Position numbers and translations under genes: made by a program. The notes beneath the pieces are model-generated. The model searched no databases and was not told where the DNA came from. It was given only the letters and a program-made list of their open reading frames with translations. A stretch of DNA of 64,000 nt from Chloranthus sessilifolius (lineage: Eukaryota; Streptophyta; Magnoliopsida; Chloranthales; Chloranthaceae): positions 70,025,901 through 70,089,900 of the forward strand of contig CM037591.1 in NCBI GenBank assembly GCA_021018995.1, in the 5' to 3' direction. Shown here in pieces: positions 22,652-33,772 of the stretch. The stretch's first letter is position 1, and every line of letters begins with the position of its first letter.

Positions 22652-24602
22652 CACCCCCAAACCTAATCTTTGCTAGTCCCTGAGCAAAGGAGAAATTAAA
22701 ATAACTACTCTAAGAATTGAAATGCCACTTTCGTAGGGAGCACAGATACATTTAGCATATGTACCAAGCCTTTTAAACCCCTAGGTCATCCCTAGGGGTG
22801 GAGTGAAGTCTCCTGAGGGTTTTCAGTGAATATACCCACAAATTTCTCAATGAAACAGTTAACAAAGGTGCAACATTATCAACTCAGCTGTTAAGAAACA
22901 TGGCATTAGTTCACCTTTGATTCAATAAAAATGTGAGGAATTTGGACATGAAAAGCACAGACATTTAATCATCACAACCTCTACATGAGTGCATAATATT
23001 TCTAATTAGTTCACAACAAGGGGGACAACACATGTATGTCAGCACTGAGCTCATCAATAATTCAAAAATCAGGTTATAGGCCATGCCCAATACATTCAAC
23101 ATCAGACCCAATGCTCACCAGGGCATACTCTCACAAGGGACCTTGAGGGTTTCATTTTCTCTCAAGCTCAAGAGCAGTCACAGCCCCCAAATGGATCTGT
23201 AAGCATGAGCATAGGCAAAGCACCTAAAACCTGGCATCATTGGCATATCCTCACCATAGATTGGACAACTCCTTATTTCTTCATGACAGCACATTCAACT
23301 TTGGATCACAAGGTCTTTAACTGGGTTGTAATGTGGCTTATGAAGTGCGTTATAAAGACTGTAAGGTTGAAAAGGGATTCAAAGTTGAGAAATTAGTAAG
23401 TGAAGGAGGTGATTTATGACTCCACCCATTTCTAGTTCAGTACCTTTTCATTTTCTTTCAAATTTTTTAGACTTGAAGTGGCCAGCTTCTCCTCTTCATT
23501 TTGATTTTTGCAATGAACTTTTCCTCTTGACTCCTCTCTCACTCCTCTTTATTATTATTTTTCTTTCTTTTCTTGCATTCTTCTTTCTGTTTTTATTTTT
23601 ATTTTTATGTTTGTGACTTGCCACCTCTTTCCTCAGCTGCTACACTGCTCAACTTTAGTTATCTCTTCTCCATTCACCCAATGTTGACCCTATCTTGTCC
23701 ATCTTCAGCTCCTTCTCCTTTACCTTCTGAATTCTTAGAGTGAGGGTAGGTTTGAGTCAGGTGCATAAGTTCAGGTGTAAGTACTAAGGTGTATTTTGAA
23801 GAAAACTTGAAATTATAGCTTAACAGGTGTGTGCACAAGGGCAGCTGATTAGGATTTGGTCTGTTTAAGCTCAAACTGTTCAAGAGAAGGCCTTGATCCT
23901 TTCATAGGTTTCATGAGTGCTGTCAGTTGTTTCAACTTGGAGGTGCCTAACTTCTAGTGAGGGCATTGCTTCAGCCAGTCCTTAGAGCTAGAAGAATTGC
24001 CTCAGTCACTCCTCAAAGAAAGGAAAAAAATTTTGTAGGCCCAACTCTCACTAGTTATGGTCTTCCATTGAACTTTTAAGTATGTCCTTACCTTTTTCTC
24101 TCTTTAATGATTCACTCAGTACTGATACAAGTGAGTTTACTTGGTGTTCACATCATGGAAAAGTTAAAATTTAAAAGCTTGTAATGCCTAAAGGTCTGCA
24201 AAATTTTTAAATTTCTTTAATTTTTATGATTCTTAGGTGAACATGGCTCCATTTCTATCTTTACTTACTTGACTCTGCTGCAATTAGGTTAACTACTTCA
24301 TTGGCAGAACCTGTCACACCACCAAACCTATGAGAAGTAGTGTCCACACTGATTCAAAGTGAGATGTGCAACAGGTATAAAACATAGAGACTAATTACCA
24401 AAAACTACAAGAGATAAAAGCATAACACATAATAAATAACATAAGAGCAAACAAATAGAAATAAAGAAAGATAGATTGGAAATAAAACAAAACAAAATAA
24501 AGAGCAGTGTTATTATACAGCTAAAGTATGTACAAAGTAGGTGGAAGTAAACTACACAAAAAAAATGCCACACTACTTCCTAACTAAATACAAGTGCAAA
24601 AT
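22652..24602 (-). other. 3' untranslated region of element D
   Basis: From the ORFx stop to the polypurine tract (22652-22663), with no open frame of note. It holds the conserved block at 22775-22822 and a second polypurine-like tract at about 24315-24330 (AGGTTTGGTGGTG on the minus strand). T/C-rich DNA lies at 23520-23610. Homologous along its length to 6280-7870 and 55327-57000. Confidence 0.65.
22775..22822 (-). other. Conserved self-complementary block, element D
   Basis: D-family copy of the 48-nt block, still with AAACCCTCAGGAG at one end and CCTAGGGGTTT at the other although the surrounding DNA is clearly diverged from the A and B families. Confidence 0.6.
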
Positions 24603-27423
24603 TTAATCATCAGAATCCTTGGCCTCAGCCAGTGGTTCCTGGATTTCCTTCCCCTTTGCTTGCTTCAAAGTGGTAGCCTTAGATAGTGGTCTTTTGGAAG
24701 TAACTTTCCTAGGCTTGGCTGAGCTTTTCCTTGTTGGAGTGGGGGAAGGTTTTTGTTTAGGCTCCTTAATTTTGAGTATAGGTTTGACGGGGCTAGGACT
24801 CGTGGCATCCAGACCTGATTGTTGAAGAGGTACATCCAGGTTGAGTTCTTTAAAAAGAGCCTCAGTCACCTCCCGGTCAGTTTGTGTATTTGCCCTCTTC
24901 TCTAAGGCTGCAATAGCCACTCCATAATCATAAGCACGCTCCTTAGTCAACCATAGTTTTTCTTTCAGTTCCTTGATGACATCTTCCTGACTCTCTATTC
25001 GATTCTTTGCTTCATTGTATTGGACCATAATCTCCCACCATCCTTTATTGATTTCCTTTTTCTCGACCTTAGGAGCAAGCCTCAGTAGCCTAAGTTCTTC
25101 AAGGAGGGGCTGTCACACTGTATCTTTCAAGGTAGCCATACCCTAGACTACATCTCTTTTTCTGTAGGCATTGGCATTCATGGCTCTGATGAGGGTGAAG
25201 TAAGGGGGCATGGGGGTAGAAAAGATAGGATAGATGGGAATATCAACACTAAAAGAAGGGCCAGCCTGGAAAGGAAGGGTACTAGATGAGGATAGAGGAG
25301 GGGTGGAGGGCAGAGGGTGAGGTTCAATGGGAGTAAGAGCTGATGGGGGGTTAGGGCTTGATGTAGGGACAGATGACAGTTGGGGCTGTTGGGTGAGAGT
25401 GGTTAATGTTGATTTGATGGATTGTAAAATGTTTGGGATGGAGGCAGGGTTTGGTAAGGTGGAGTGGAGTGAATGAAGATTGGCCTCAATTGTGGCTTGG
25501 GTTTAGGTATTGGCCAACATTTGGGAGTGTAGGGAAAGTAAGAGGTGTTGGATTTGGAGTAAGAGGTCTGGTATGGTATTGGGTGTGGTTGGATAGGTGA
25601 AACTGGTTGGAAGGGAGATATGAGTTTATGAGTGAAGGTAGTGGCTGGTGGTGGTTCATGTGGTGGGGTAAAGTGTGGGGGGGGGGGAGGAGAGTCGGGG
25701 AGAGGTGTATACTCAAGGTTGATGTCTCCTAGGATAGTAGACATCATAGTGTAAAATTCTACTCCTGAAAATGGCTCACTATCATGGGATAAGGGAATGG
25801 ATTGGTCTACAGGGTCACTAGGGATAGGTGTAAAATGTGGGGAGGTCTCCATGGAATAATGTGGGGTTTCAATGGTGGGGGATTTAGGTTCATAAGGTGC
25901 GAGTATCGATTCTGGAATGGTAGTGGGAACAGGGAGTGAAAGTGTTTGGGTTATGTAGGTTGGGGTGCAGTAGGGGTTTTCAAAGTTTTCCTTTTCTTCT
26001 GGTATGGGATCTTGGCAGGTGGGCTAGGTTGGGCTGGAAAAATAGGTGGGGGAATGGTGGTTATCATGGTTGGTGGTAAGATTGGGGTGGTTAATGCTGT
26101 GGTGATTGGGGAGATAGGCTTAGGTAAGGGTATTGTGCTTATGAGGGGTTGTGATGTCTGGATGAAGGGTGGAGGTGGTGGGGCAATGGGTGTAGATAAA
26201 GCTGAGGGGGGGGGGGGGGTATGTGCTGGCAATGAGATTGGGGGCCTGGCTGGCTCAATAGAGGCTGCTGCCTCAACAGTAGCAACATCAACATCAAATT
26301 CCTGAATTGTGGGGGCTGCTTCTCTCAATAATTCCTTCTCCTCTCCCTCTTTCCCATCATTGTGCCACTGATACCACATTGTTTCTTTCCATTATTTTTG
26401 GGATTCAGGGCCACTGTCTCCTCTTCCCTTTTGAAGGGGTATTTTCCAAACTGCAGCAAGGCAGTGATCAGCCTGTAGTAGGGGAGGGCCAGAGGTTTTT
26501 TCTTTACCTTCACCTTCTCACACAGATCTTTAATTCCCTCAAAAATTAACTTGGCTGCATCCAAGTAGTGGTTTCTGTGAAATGAGAGGAAGGCTTTAGC
26601 TATGGGGTACCTCCTCTCCTGCTCATGACCAGAGCAATACACATTTTTCCTCAACACTGCATCTATGAGCCTGAGTTTGGGATTCATGTCTCTCTTTCTG
26701 ATTGAGTCTCCTGAGGCAATGATTCCTCTAGTTAATTCTTTTGTAATTTCAGTAATGGTGGCTATCAAGGGGGGCCCAAACTCCACTCAGGGTTATACCC
26801 AGCTGGTATCCCTAGTATTGTTGTAATGTCTGCCTGGTTGAACAGCATCTCGAAATCATTAATTAAGACCAGCAGTGCTGGATTCCCATCATCACCCATT
26901 TTAACTTCATATTCTGATAGAATAATCTCACTATCCTTAGGAAAACCAGCTGCATTGGGGGCCTCAACAGGGGCAGCAGAGATGCATTGGTCAGATACTC
27001 AATGGAGGCAGAGGTCTCTGGTAGCTCCTCAAAGTATGCTTCATCAAAAATGGTTTCAGCCTCCAGCGGAATTGCCAACACAACCTCCAATGGAATTGCC
27101 AACACAAACTCTGAAGGGACCCTAAGGTATTCATTATTCTCTTCCTCAGCAACCTCAGGGGCCACAATCTTGCCCTTCATCTATTTCTTCTTTGAAATTT
27201 TAGGGCTCTCAGCAGGTGGGTGCTCTCTGGCCCTCTTCTTTGGGGAAAATTTCTTCTCTTCCTTTAAAATTGTGGGGTCAGCACCAGGTGAGGGCACTGC
27301 AGAGGTATCCAATGTCGAGGCCTTTGCAATCCTTACAGATTTCCTAGTGGCCATAGGGCTGCCACTAGGAGCAAGGTTTAGCATAGCTGCCAATGTATCG
27401 ATGAATTTTGAACTCTTGGCCAT
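24603..27423 (-). pseudogene. ORFx of element D: accessory protein (putative plant transposon protein type)
   Basis: A reading frame of about 2.8 kb, broken by a few stops and frameshifts, beginning MAKSSKFIDTL at 27423 and ending in an acidic EAKDSDD tail at 24603. Order: Lys/Arg/Ser/Pro-rich N-terminus; acidic linker after a stop at 27181-27183; a globular domain (about 26900-26400) with LINDFEMLFNQADITTILGIP and, after a frameshift near 26780, RKRDMNPKLRLIDAVLRKN; a Pro/Thr-rich stretch (about 25400-26300, one G run at 26209-26218); a coiled coil and a Lys-rich segment. The globular domain matches the one in element B at 57622-58062. It resembles the family annotated as putative plant transposon protein in Athila-like elements. 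It sits where env-like frames sit. Function unknown. Confidence 0.65.
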
Positions 27424-27774
27424 GGGTGCTTAAAAATTTTAAAATGAGGGTTCACAAATATCGGAAAATGCAGAACGCAAGGAGTAAACACCGCAACACT
27501 AAAATTTGGCCCTACTCTTCTCTAAAGATCAAATCAATCACAGCACAGACGTACCATTTAAGAGCTAGGGTTCCACCTCAATGTGTTCAAATCGGCTCAA
27601 ATCCCCTCAAACCTTGTTCAAAGAGATAGGAAGGTGGTAGGGAACAAAATGGTAAGATGAAAAAGCTTAAGGTGGAGTGGCTTAAGGGGTAGAGAAGAAA
27701 GAAAGAATTGGGAGCTCTGGTTGAGTGCACCGGAAACTAGGGCAGACAAATGAAATAAAGAAAATGAGGGGTTT

Positions 27775-27795
27775 CACTGAGTTTATAGAGCAAAT
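27775..27795 (-). promoter_or_regulatory. TATA box upstream of ORFx (element D)
   Basis: Minus strand CTCTATAAACTC at 27780-27791, between the internal motif cluster and the ORFx start at 27423. It is as good a TATA match as the LTR promoter's. Suggests a separate ORFx transcript. Confidence 0.5.
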
Positions 27796-28150
27796 CCCGC
27801 GGTTTGTGCAGTTTGCAATAGGTGCTTGCGGAGTAGAATTTTCATGCAGTTGGCTTTTAAGTCTGCGAGACATTCTATGCATTGAAGGGCAAACAGCCTC
27901 ACAATGAGAATCGCAGAGCTGACTCAGTGGCGCTAGTGCGCGAGGCTCTGTGCTGCTTCAGAGAGTTACCTCCCACAACTCTCACGCAAAACACTAAAGC
28001 CATGCTTCACATACATATTTGGTTCGCGGAGTAGAAGCAGCTTCACGAGGCAATTATTTACAGCCTTTGCTCATGCTTTTAGCAGCGAGAAAGCCCAGTG
28101 GTGGCTCACACAACAAATTTAAGCTTTCTTTAGCTCAGCGAGGTAGCATT
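27796..28150. promoter_or_regulatory. Internal D-family motif cluster upstream of ORFx
   Basis: About ten copies of the same motif type as in the D LTR U3 (for example GTGCGCGAGG, TCTGCGAGA, TTCGCGGAG, CAGCGAGG), between the end of gag and the ORFx TATA-like box. It repeats the LTR arrangement (cluster, then TATA, then transcript) inside the element. Confidence 0.6.
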
Positions 28151-28570
28151 TCTTCTCAATCATTACTCTATTAACTCAGTGCAGCACATTAGTAAGTGCA
28201 TCCATGTTGTTGTGCACCCAACCATTGTGCATGGGCACCAAACCTTAGACATGTGATTCACTTCAATCGTGAAACACATATGCTCATTTAAATCAACAAA
28301 TTTATCAACATTACAGGATTCAAAAGATAGTTTTTTAGATCAAGTTCAATGCAATTATGATGAGAGCACCTCAACCAATCATCCACAATCATGAATAGCA
28401 AATTCCAATGACAAAAATGCACAAGTATTCAACACAAAATTAAAAAATAAACAGATAAAGTAAGATAAGCAAATCATCATAACACTAAAAACACCACTAA
28501 CGAAATTCTATAGAACACAAATCAAAACAGAATTTTCATACATATGATACACTTATTACTAATGTTTTGA

Positions 28571-30010
28571 TCACTGAGCACTAGCTTCCTCCTGAGTAGA
28601 GGATGCATCACCAATCATATACTGACCTTTCGGATTTGTTAGAGGTTGACTAGGCAATTTTTCTTCTTCCCTCCTATTCAGAGTATTACAAATCTATCCC
28701 AGCTGGTCCTCAATCTTCTTGATGCTCTGTCCATGAGAATTGACAGTTTGCACCAAGCTCTCCAAATTCTGCATTGAAGCTAGCATCTGCTGTTTAAATA
28801 AAGAGAATTTGGGATCTTTGTCAGGTAAGCGAGGCCAAGCTAGTTAGACTGTAAGTGTAATGTAAAATTTTGTCTTGGTGGGTAACCTTGATTATATTGG
28901 TGCTGGGGTTTGTAAGGAGCTACCATTTATTGCTGCTGGGACTGAGGATAAGAATCTTGTCTCCACCTTAGATTTGGGTGGTTCCTCCAAGAATATCCAA
29001 TAGGCTGCTGTGTAAAAGTTTGAGCAGCATTGGCATGCTCCATAACAAAATCAGAAAATTGGTTGGCAGATGGACAATCATGAATAGAATGTGCGGGAAA
29101 TTGGCATATCAGACATGCCTCCACCTGTGCAACCATTCGGGGCTGCATCACATTCATCAATTTGTCAAACTTCAAGCTCAGGTTTTCCACCTTTCTCTCC
29201 AGATCACCTTGCACCTTTACTTAATATATTCCACCTCTAGGGGTGGCATCTTTCACCATCTTAGCCGGAGTCGGACTGTCACTGTGTGAAGAGAGACTCC
29301 TGCTACATGAAATTTTTCCCTATTATGTCAAACAGCTCCCATGCTTCCTCAGCTGTCTTGTGGAGGTAACTACCACCACCGGAAGCATCCACCATATCCC
29401 TGCTCTTGGCATTAATTCCTTGATAAAACACTTGGACAAGCTGCCAAATTGGGATTTGGTGGTGGGGGCATTGTTTTAACATCTCTGTTGAGGACTGAGT
29501 GAATGACAAAATATTTGTCCTCATCTGGCTTGTTTTGTTCATGGGAAAGAACTTAGCCAGGAAATTGGTTTGAAGGTCACTCCATGACTGTATGCTATTG
29601 GCTGGGAGCTTTGATAGCCATGTGTTGGCTTTGTCCTTTAGTGAGAAAGGAAAAAGCCTCAATTTAGTGGCCTCAGGCCCCAAGCCAGCATTGTTGAAGG
29701 TAGTGCAAAGTGTTAAAAATTGGTCGATATGCTTGTAGGGATCTTTTTTACTCAGCCCTTGAAATGAAGGCAGCATACTGATGGTGGAGGATTTAATTTC
29801 ATAGTTCCCCTCAACAGAGGGAAACTGAATGTAGAAGGGGGAGGTGTACTCCCCAGGTGCATTGTATTCTTTTAATGTCCTCTGCCTCTCAGCCATGATA
29901 GCTGGTTCAGTTTCAATAACAGGGCCCTGTGGTGTGTGTCTTGGTCTAAGGATCCTTTCAACCTCTGGATTTGAAAGTTCTAGCTCAGGGTTTAAAGACC
30001 TACCATGCAT
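28571..30010 (-). pseudogene. gag: Gag polyprotein of element D
   Basis: Capsid/nucleocapsid protein of an Athila-like element. I set the start at the Met of MHGRSLNP because MFGRR and MLGRR occur at the same place in elements C and B. The retrotransposon gag domain spans about 30000-29320 and is largely open, with YNAPGEYTSPFYIQFPSVEG and LGPEATKLRLFPFSLKDKA. About 14 residues are missing in frame between SFTQSSTE and CPHHQIP, where C and B have a Trp-containing helix. Stops interrupt 29215-29300, one a TAG where CAG is expected. A zinc knuckle, Cx2Cx4Hx4C (CLICQFPAHSIHDC), lies at about 29110-29070 and is complete, unlike in C and B. A stop at 28571-28573 ends gag with no protease after it. 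Confidence 0.75.
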
Positions 30011-30330
30011 ATACCCACACCCACAGTAAGTACAGAAAATGCTCACAAGCACATAGAAAGAATATTTCAAACAAAAATCAGCATCTACACTGATTTACAC
30101 TAAACAAACACAGGGAAGTAAACATAAATAGACTGAGATTTAGGGGGAAGGAAGTGCAAATAGAGCTAGCTACACTCCAGGTGCAACTTTAGCTTCTCCC
30201 TTCTTCTGCTGTCAATTTCTATAAAATTCTACAAAGAATCAGTAGTACTTTTATTCTAGACTAGTCACAGCTACAAAGAATTGGTTAGTCTAAATTATAA
30301 TACAACTCAGGTCTACTAAAAGGATTAATA

Positions 30331-30348
30331 TCCCTAACAGCGGAGCCA
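30331..30348 (-). other. Degenerate primer binding site of element D
   Basis: Eighteen bases in the position of the tRNA-Asp primer site, about 13 of 18 matching. The LTR end TGTTGG lies at 30355. Confidence 0.6.
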
Positions 30349-30354
30349 AAGACT

Positions 30355-32971
30355 TGTTGGTCGGGATTCAGACTGCTGCTATTTTATTAAGAATAGTGGA
30401 GAGAATAAATCCAGAGTGGAGATGTGGAGATGGGTCATTACAGCAAGTCTAAAACACACAGAGTCCTGCAAGATATAGGGTCCATTGTAGCAAGTTTTGA
30501 TAAGTAAGAGTTTGTCCCACAGAGAAATTGATCAAGAACCCAAAATGGGCTATAATAGTAGACATCTAGATTTGGCTACAGATCTGACAATCCTAAAAAA
30601 AGGGAGTTGGGTGTCACGACTACACTAAATTAATCCTAAGAATAGAGAAATAACATGTAGCCCTATCCTAAAGAAAGGGTTAAGAAGAAGATGGTGGTAG
30701 TGTGTGCCAAAATAAAATACAAAAATTATGAGAAGTAAGCAGGTTGAGCTAGGGTTAAAGCAGTGATGTAACTCTGATTTAGTCTGTCTCTGCAGTGTTC
30801 CTTGTTGAGACTCTATTAAAAGCCTCAACAAGGTAAAAATATCTGATTTAACCCATGCCATTTGGGGTGCTCTTAGGGCTATACTCTGTCCACTCTGATG
30901 GTCCTAGGGTATCCAATAGAGTCTGCCAAATCTCATTAGTTAAAACAGACATTGCCAATCTAACCCAGAGGAGTGAACTGATCATTCCCCTAGCTACTGG
31001 GCCAAATCAAGCCATGAATGCTATTACAACACTATATAATGCAAGTGCTATAAGCTCCGCAGATCTGTGCACAGACCTGGCTGACATCCATAGGTATTCC
31101 AACCCATAAGATCCTAAGTGCTTTGCTAAGGCCAACTACTCACTAGTGCCCACAAAAGGACCATGCAACAGGTTGAATAAGGCTTTAGATTTAGCTAGTC
31201 ATTGTTACAAACAGCCTGTAATGACTTAGCCTCAAGCTATAATTACTACAAAGAGATCAGATCTAACATCTGATGTCGGCTAGGTAAAACAGAGGGGAGA
31301 CAGTTCCTGTACAAACCTCCTCACAAGGCTCTAGAAGCTCATGGGTAGGGGAGAAGAATCCTTCTCAAACATGTGAATGGACACAACCTTAGGGCTATAC
31401 TCTGTCCACTTGAATAGTCACAGGATATCCCATTAGTCTATCCATATCACAGAGGCCTGAGAAAGAACATGAAAATTACTACAGCCACCATGGTCCAAAG
31501 GCCTCTGAGCTCCCTGGATCTCACTACAGATTCAACATTGCTTTCCATGGGGCTATGAAATAATGGGAAATCAGATGGTAAATAATAGATCTACTAGAAA
31601 CTGAATAGGCTAGTCCCAAATACGTGGATCCTATAGATATCTAAAGAAACCATAAGATCTTTAGATTCAATTAGGCATTAAAACGACAATCTATTGATGA
31701 ACACAAAACTTACAATGAACTGTCTCTAGGTTACAGCCTGTACACAACTGCTCATCCACAACCCCAATGTATACCAAAAACCTATTACAAACTGAAATAA
31801 AACTAAACTTAGCTACTTTCAAGGGGGTTAGCCAACCAGTGCTGGGCTAAGAGAGAAGAAAAATAAGAAAAAGAGATGATCAAACCCTAATCCTAGCCTG
31901 CTGGAGCTCGCAGCCAATAGAGGATGAAAGAAAGATGAAAATAATTAACCCCTAAGTACAGCTTATATATCCTTGGATGCCTGGAGATATGCACCTCAAA
32001 ATTTGCACCTCAGGAAGTGTGCCCTAGCCTTGGGAAATTCTCAAAAGGTCATTTAGTTAAAACTGAGAAGTGGAGAGCCTGAGCTTCACGGGGCTGGTAT
32101 CTGCTTTTAGCTCATTCGCGTAGCTGCTTTGCCTTCATGGAATTGCCTTTGGCTGGTGGGAAGTGCTTGCTCGCGTGTTAGCTATTCATTTGATTGCACA
32201 GTTCGCTGACGCTGAAATGCTATTGTAGAGATGATCTGGAGCGCCAGGATTTCTCGCTCAGTTGAGCTTCAGACACTATCTCTCGCTAAGTACTCAAGCA
32301 GTTATGGTCCTGCACTCGCGTAGTCAATGGTAAGGCTTTAGAGTGTGCGAGATCTACACGAAGATAATTTTGGGCGTCTCTCTCTTCCAGGGCTATGCGA
32401 GAACCCCACGAGGTGACATTTTTTTCAATGTACATATGGACTTGTTGTGTTCTTCGCGCGACTTCTTTGAGGCTTGATCTCTGCGAGAGCTTCGCGACCA
32501 TAGATTCTAGGGACTTTAACCTGTGAGATCTTCGCGAGGTCATTTCAGTTGTCCTTCTGACTGCGCGGCGTATCTGCGCGAGGGCCTCTTCCACTGCATC
32601 TTTAGCTTCGCGAGGAAGCTCCTCAACTCTGCGCGGTCTATCTTTTGCTGCTCTGGTGCATTACACTTGTTGATGTCGCAGTCTCCTCCCTTCTCAGCTA
32701 ACTTTATTCATCTGCTAGACTTTGGTTAATGGTTATCAGCAACAATGAGTCACCATGGTGAGCACTACCAAGGTGTTGCATTAGTCTTTGTCTCAGCTAT
32801 CTTCTTTGAGTGTATTCTCTCTCTTTTGGGCTAAAAAGCAAGGAGTTTGTATTAAGCTGCATATTTTATTGCTAACTATAAAACACACATAATAAATAAT
32901 TATTAGTCTGCTTCAAAATCCAGCAAAGGCTAAGTTAAGAGGTGAAAAGTGGTACTTTTCAGTGAATAACA
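30355..32971 (-). repeat. 5' LTR of element D
   Basis: 2.62 kb. In minus sense it starts TGTTATTCACTG and ends CCAACA. TATA box at 31963-31970, motif cluster 32085-32650, terminal hairpin 32941-32964, second hairpin near 30876-30925. The outer flank CCTAC (32972-32976) should be the target duplicate, but its partner was lost with the truncated 3' LTR. Confidence 0.82.
32085..32650. promoter_or_regulatory. D-family U3 motif cluster (5' LTR)
   Basis: Fifteen or more copies, better preserved than in the 3' LTR: CTTCGCGAGG, CTGCGCGAGG, CTGCGAGAG, TTCGCGCGA. Irregular spacing, both strands, upstream in minus sense of the TATA box at 31963. Confidence 0.65.
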
Positions 32972-33108
32972 CCTACCGAGGAATCATTAGCATCAGTCAC
33001 GAGAACTCTGACCCTGCCTTATCTTTGGGTTTCCTTTCTACTGCCTTTTTCTCCTCCATGTCTTCTCCCAATGGGGTGACACTTCGAGTTGGATTGATAG
33101 CACCAACT

Positions 33109-33321
33109 CTAGCACCACCTCAAATTTCCAATCCCGTCTATTTCCAATAATTCACTTAATAATCGTAATTTTTCTGGTTCAACACTCGGGGTACAAAATA
33201 GAAAAGAAGAAAAGACATTAATGAACAAGAGAAAGAAAAATGCCCTAGATCTCAAACAAAACAAAAAAATACCACAAACTTTTAATCCTAAGCTTGAAAT
33301 AAAATTCAAAATAAAACCCAA
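33109..33321 (-). CDS. Exon-like fragment of unknown identity
   Basis: A minus-strand open segment with a conserved-looking end, PSVEPEKLRLLSELLEID, after a hydrophobic stretch that may be intron or leader. A TATA-like TTTATAAATG lies upstream at about 33338-33347, and an open Lys/Glu-rich stretch follows in another frame near 33000-33070 before the D insertion at 32971. It does not read like gag or pol. It may be a piece of a cellular gene or of a captured gene. I do not recognise it. Confidence 0.3.
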   Translation of the reverse strand: MGFILNFISSLGLKVCGIFLFCLRSRAFFFLLFINVFSSFLFCTPSVEPEKLRLLSELLEIDGIGNLRWC

Positions 33322-33339
33322 AGCCTTTGGCTTGCATTT

Positions 33340-33772
33340 ATAAAACTATACCTCCTAAACCACAAAGTGACAAGTGTCACATTTTTAAACCCTTTCAATC
33401 TAATTAAATCTAAACCAAACACATGCCCCCTAGAAAAGAACCATAATCCACAACAAGCCTAGATCAACCAACCAAAGCACAACACTTACCCCTCCAAAAT
33501 AGAAATCCTCTCAAAATAGATGAACCAATAGGATTAAAACACCTACCATCTAGAAGGTTTACAAATTAAACTCAAACTCACATGTTTCTAACTAGATGTC
33601 ATCAGACATTAAACTAAGACAAATAAACATTAAAAACGTAAACTTGGAACTCATGCTCTTACCATGACAAAATCAAAATTCCTCAAAGTTACATGACAAA
33701 ACTTAAATAAATACCCAATCAAACCAAATTACAAAACAAATACCAAACACCTTTTATTCATTTAATGAAATT
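33340..33772. other. AT-rich DNA, no gene seen
   Basis: A-rich plus strand without open frames. It would be intron if the promoter in the direct repeat at 33773-36017 drives leftward transcripts, because a splice donor faces it at 33799. Confidence 0.4.

Larger units (their letters stand above)
20322..32971 (-). mobile_element. Element D: Athila-like, gag plus ORFx, no pol
   Basis: Minus-strand element: 5' LTR 30355-32971, primer site 30331-30348, gag 28571-30010, motif cluster and TATA-like box 27782-28150, accessory ORFx 24603-27423, 3' untranslated region 22652-24602, polypurine tract, and a 3' LTR 20322-22651 that has lost about 355 bp of its far end. Protease, reverse transcriptase, RNase H and integrase are absent with no sign of a scar, and gag has its own stop. 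That suggests a stable non-autonomous design rather than a random deletion. Confidence 0.75.

Noticed and set aside
25946-26305. Gly/Val-rich plus-strand frame of 119 codons
   Set aside because: Shadow of the Pro/Thr-rich region of ORFx on the minus strand.
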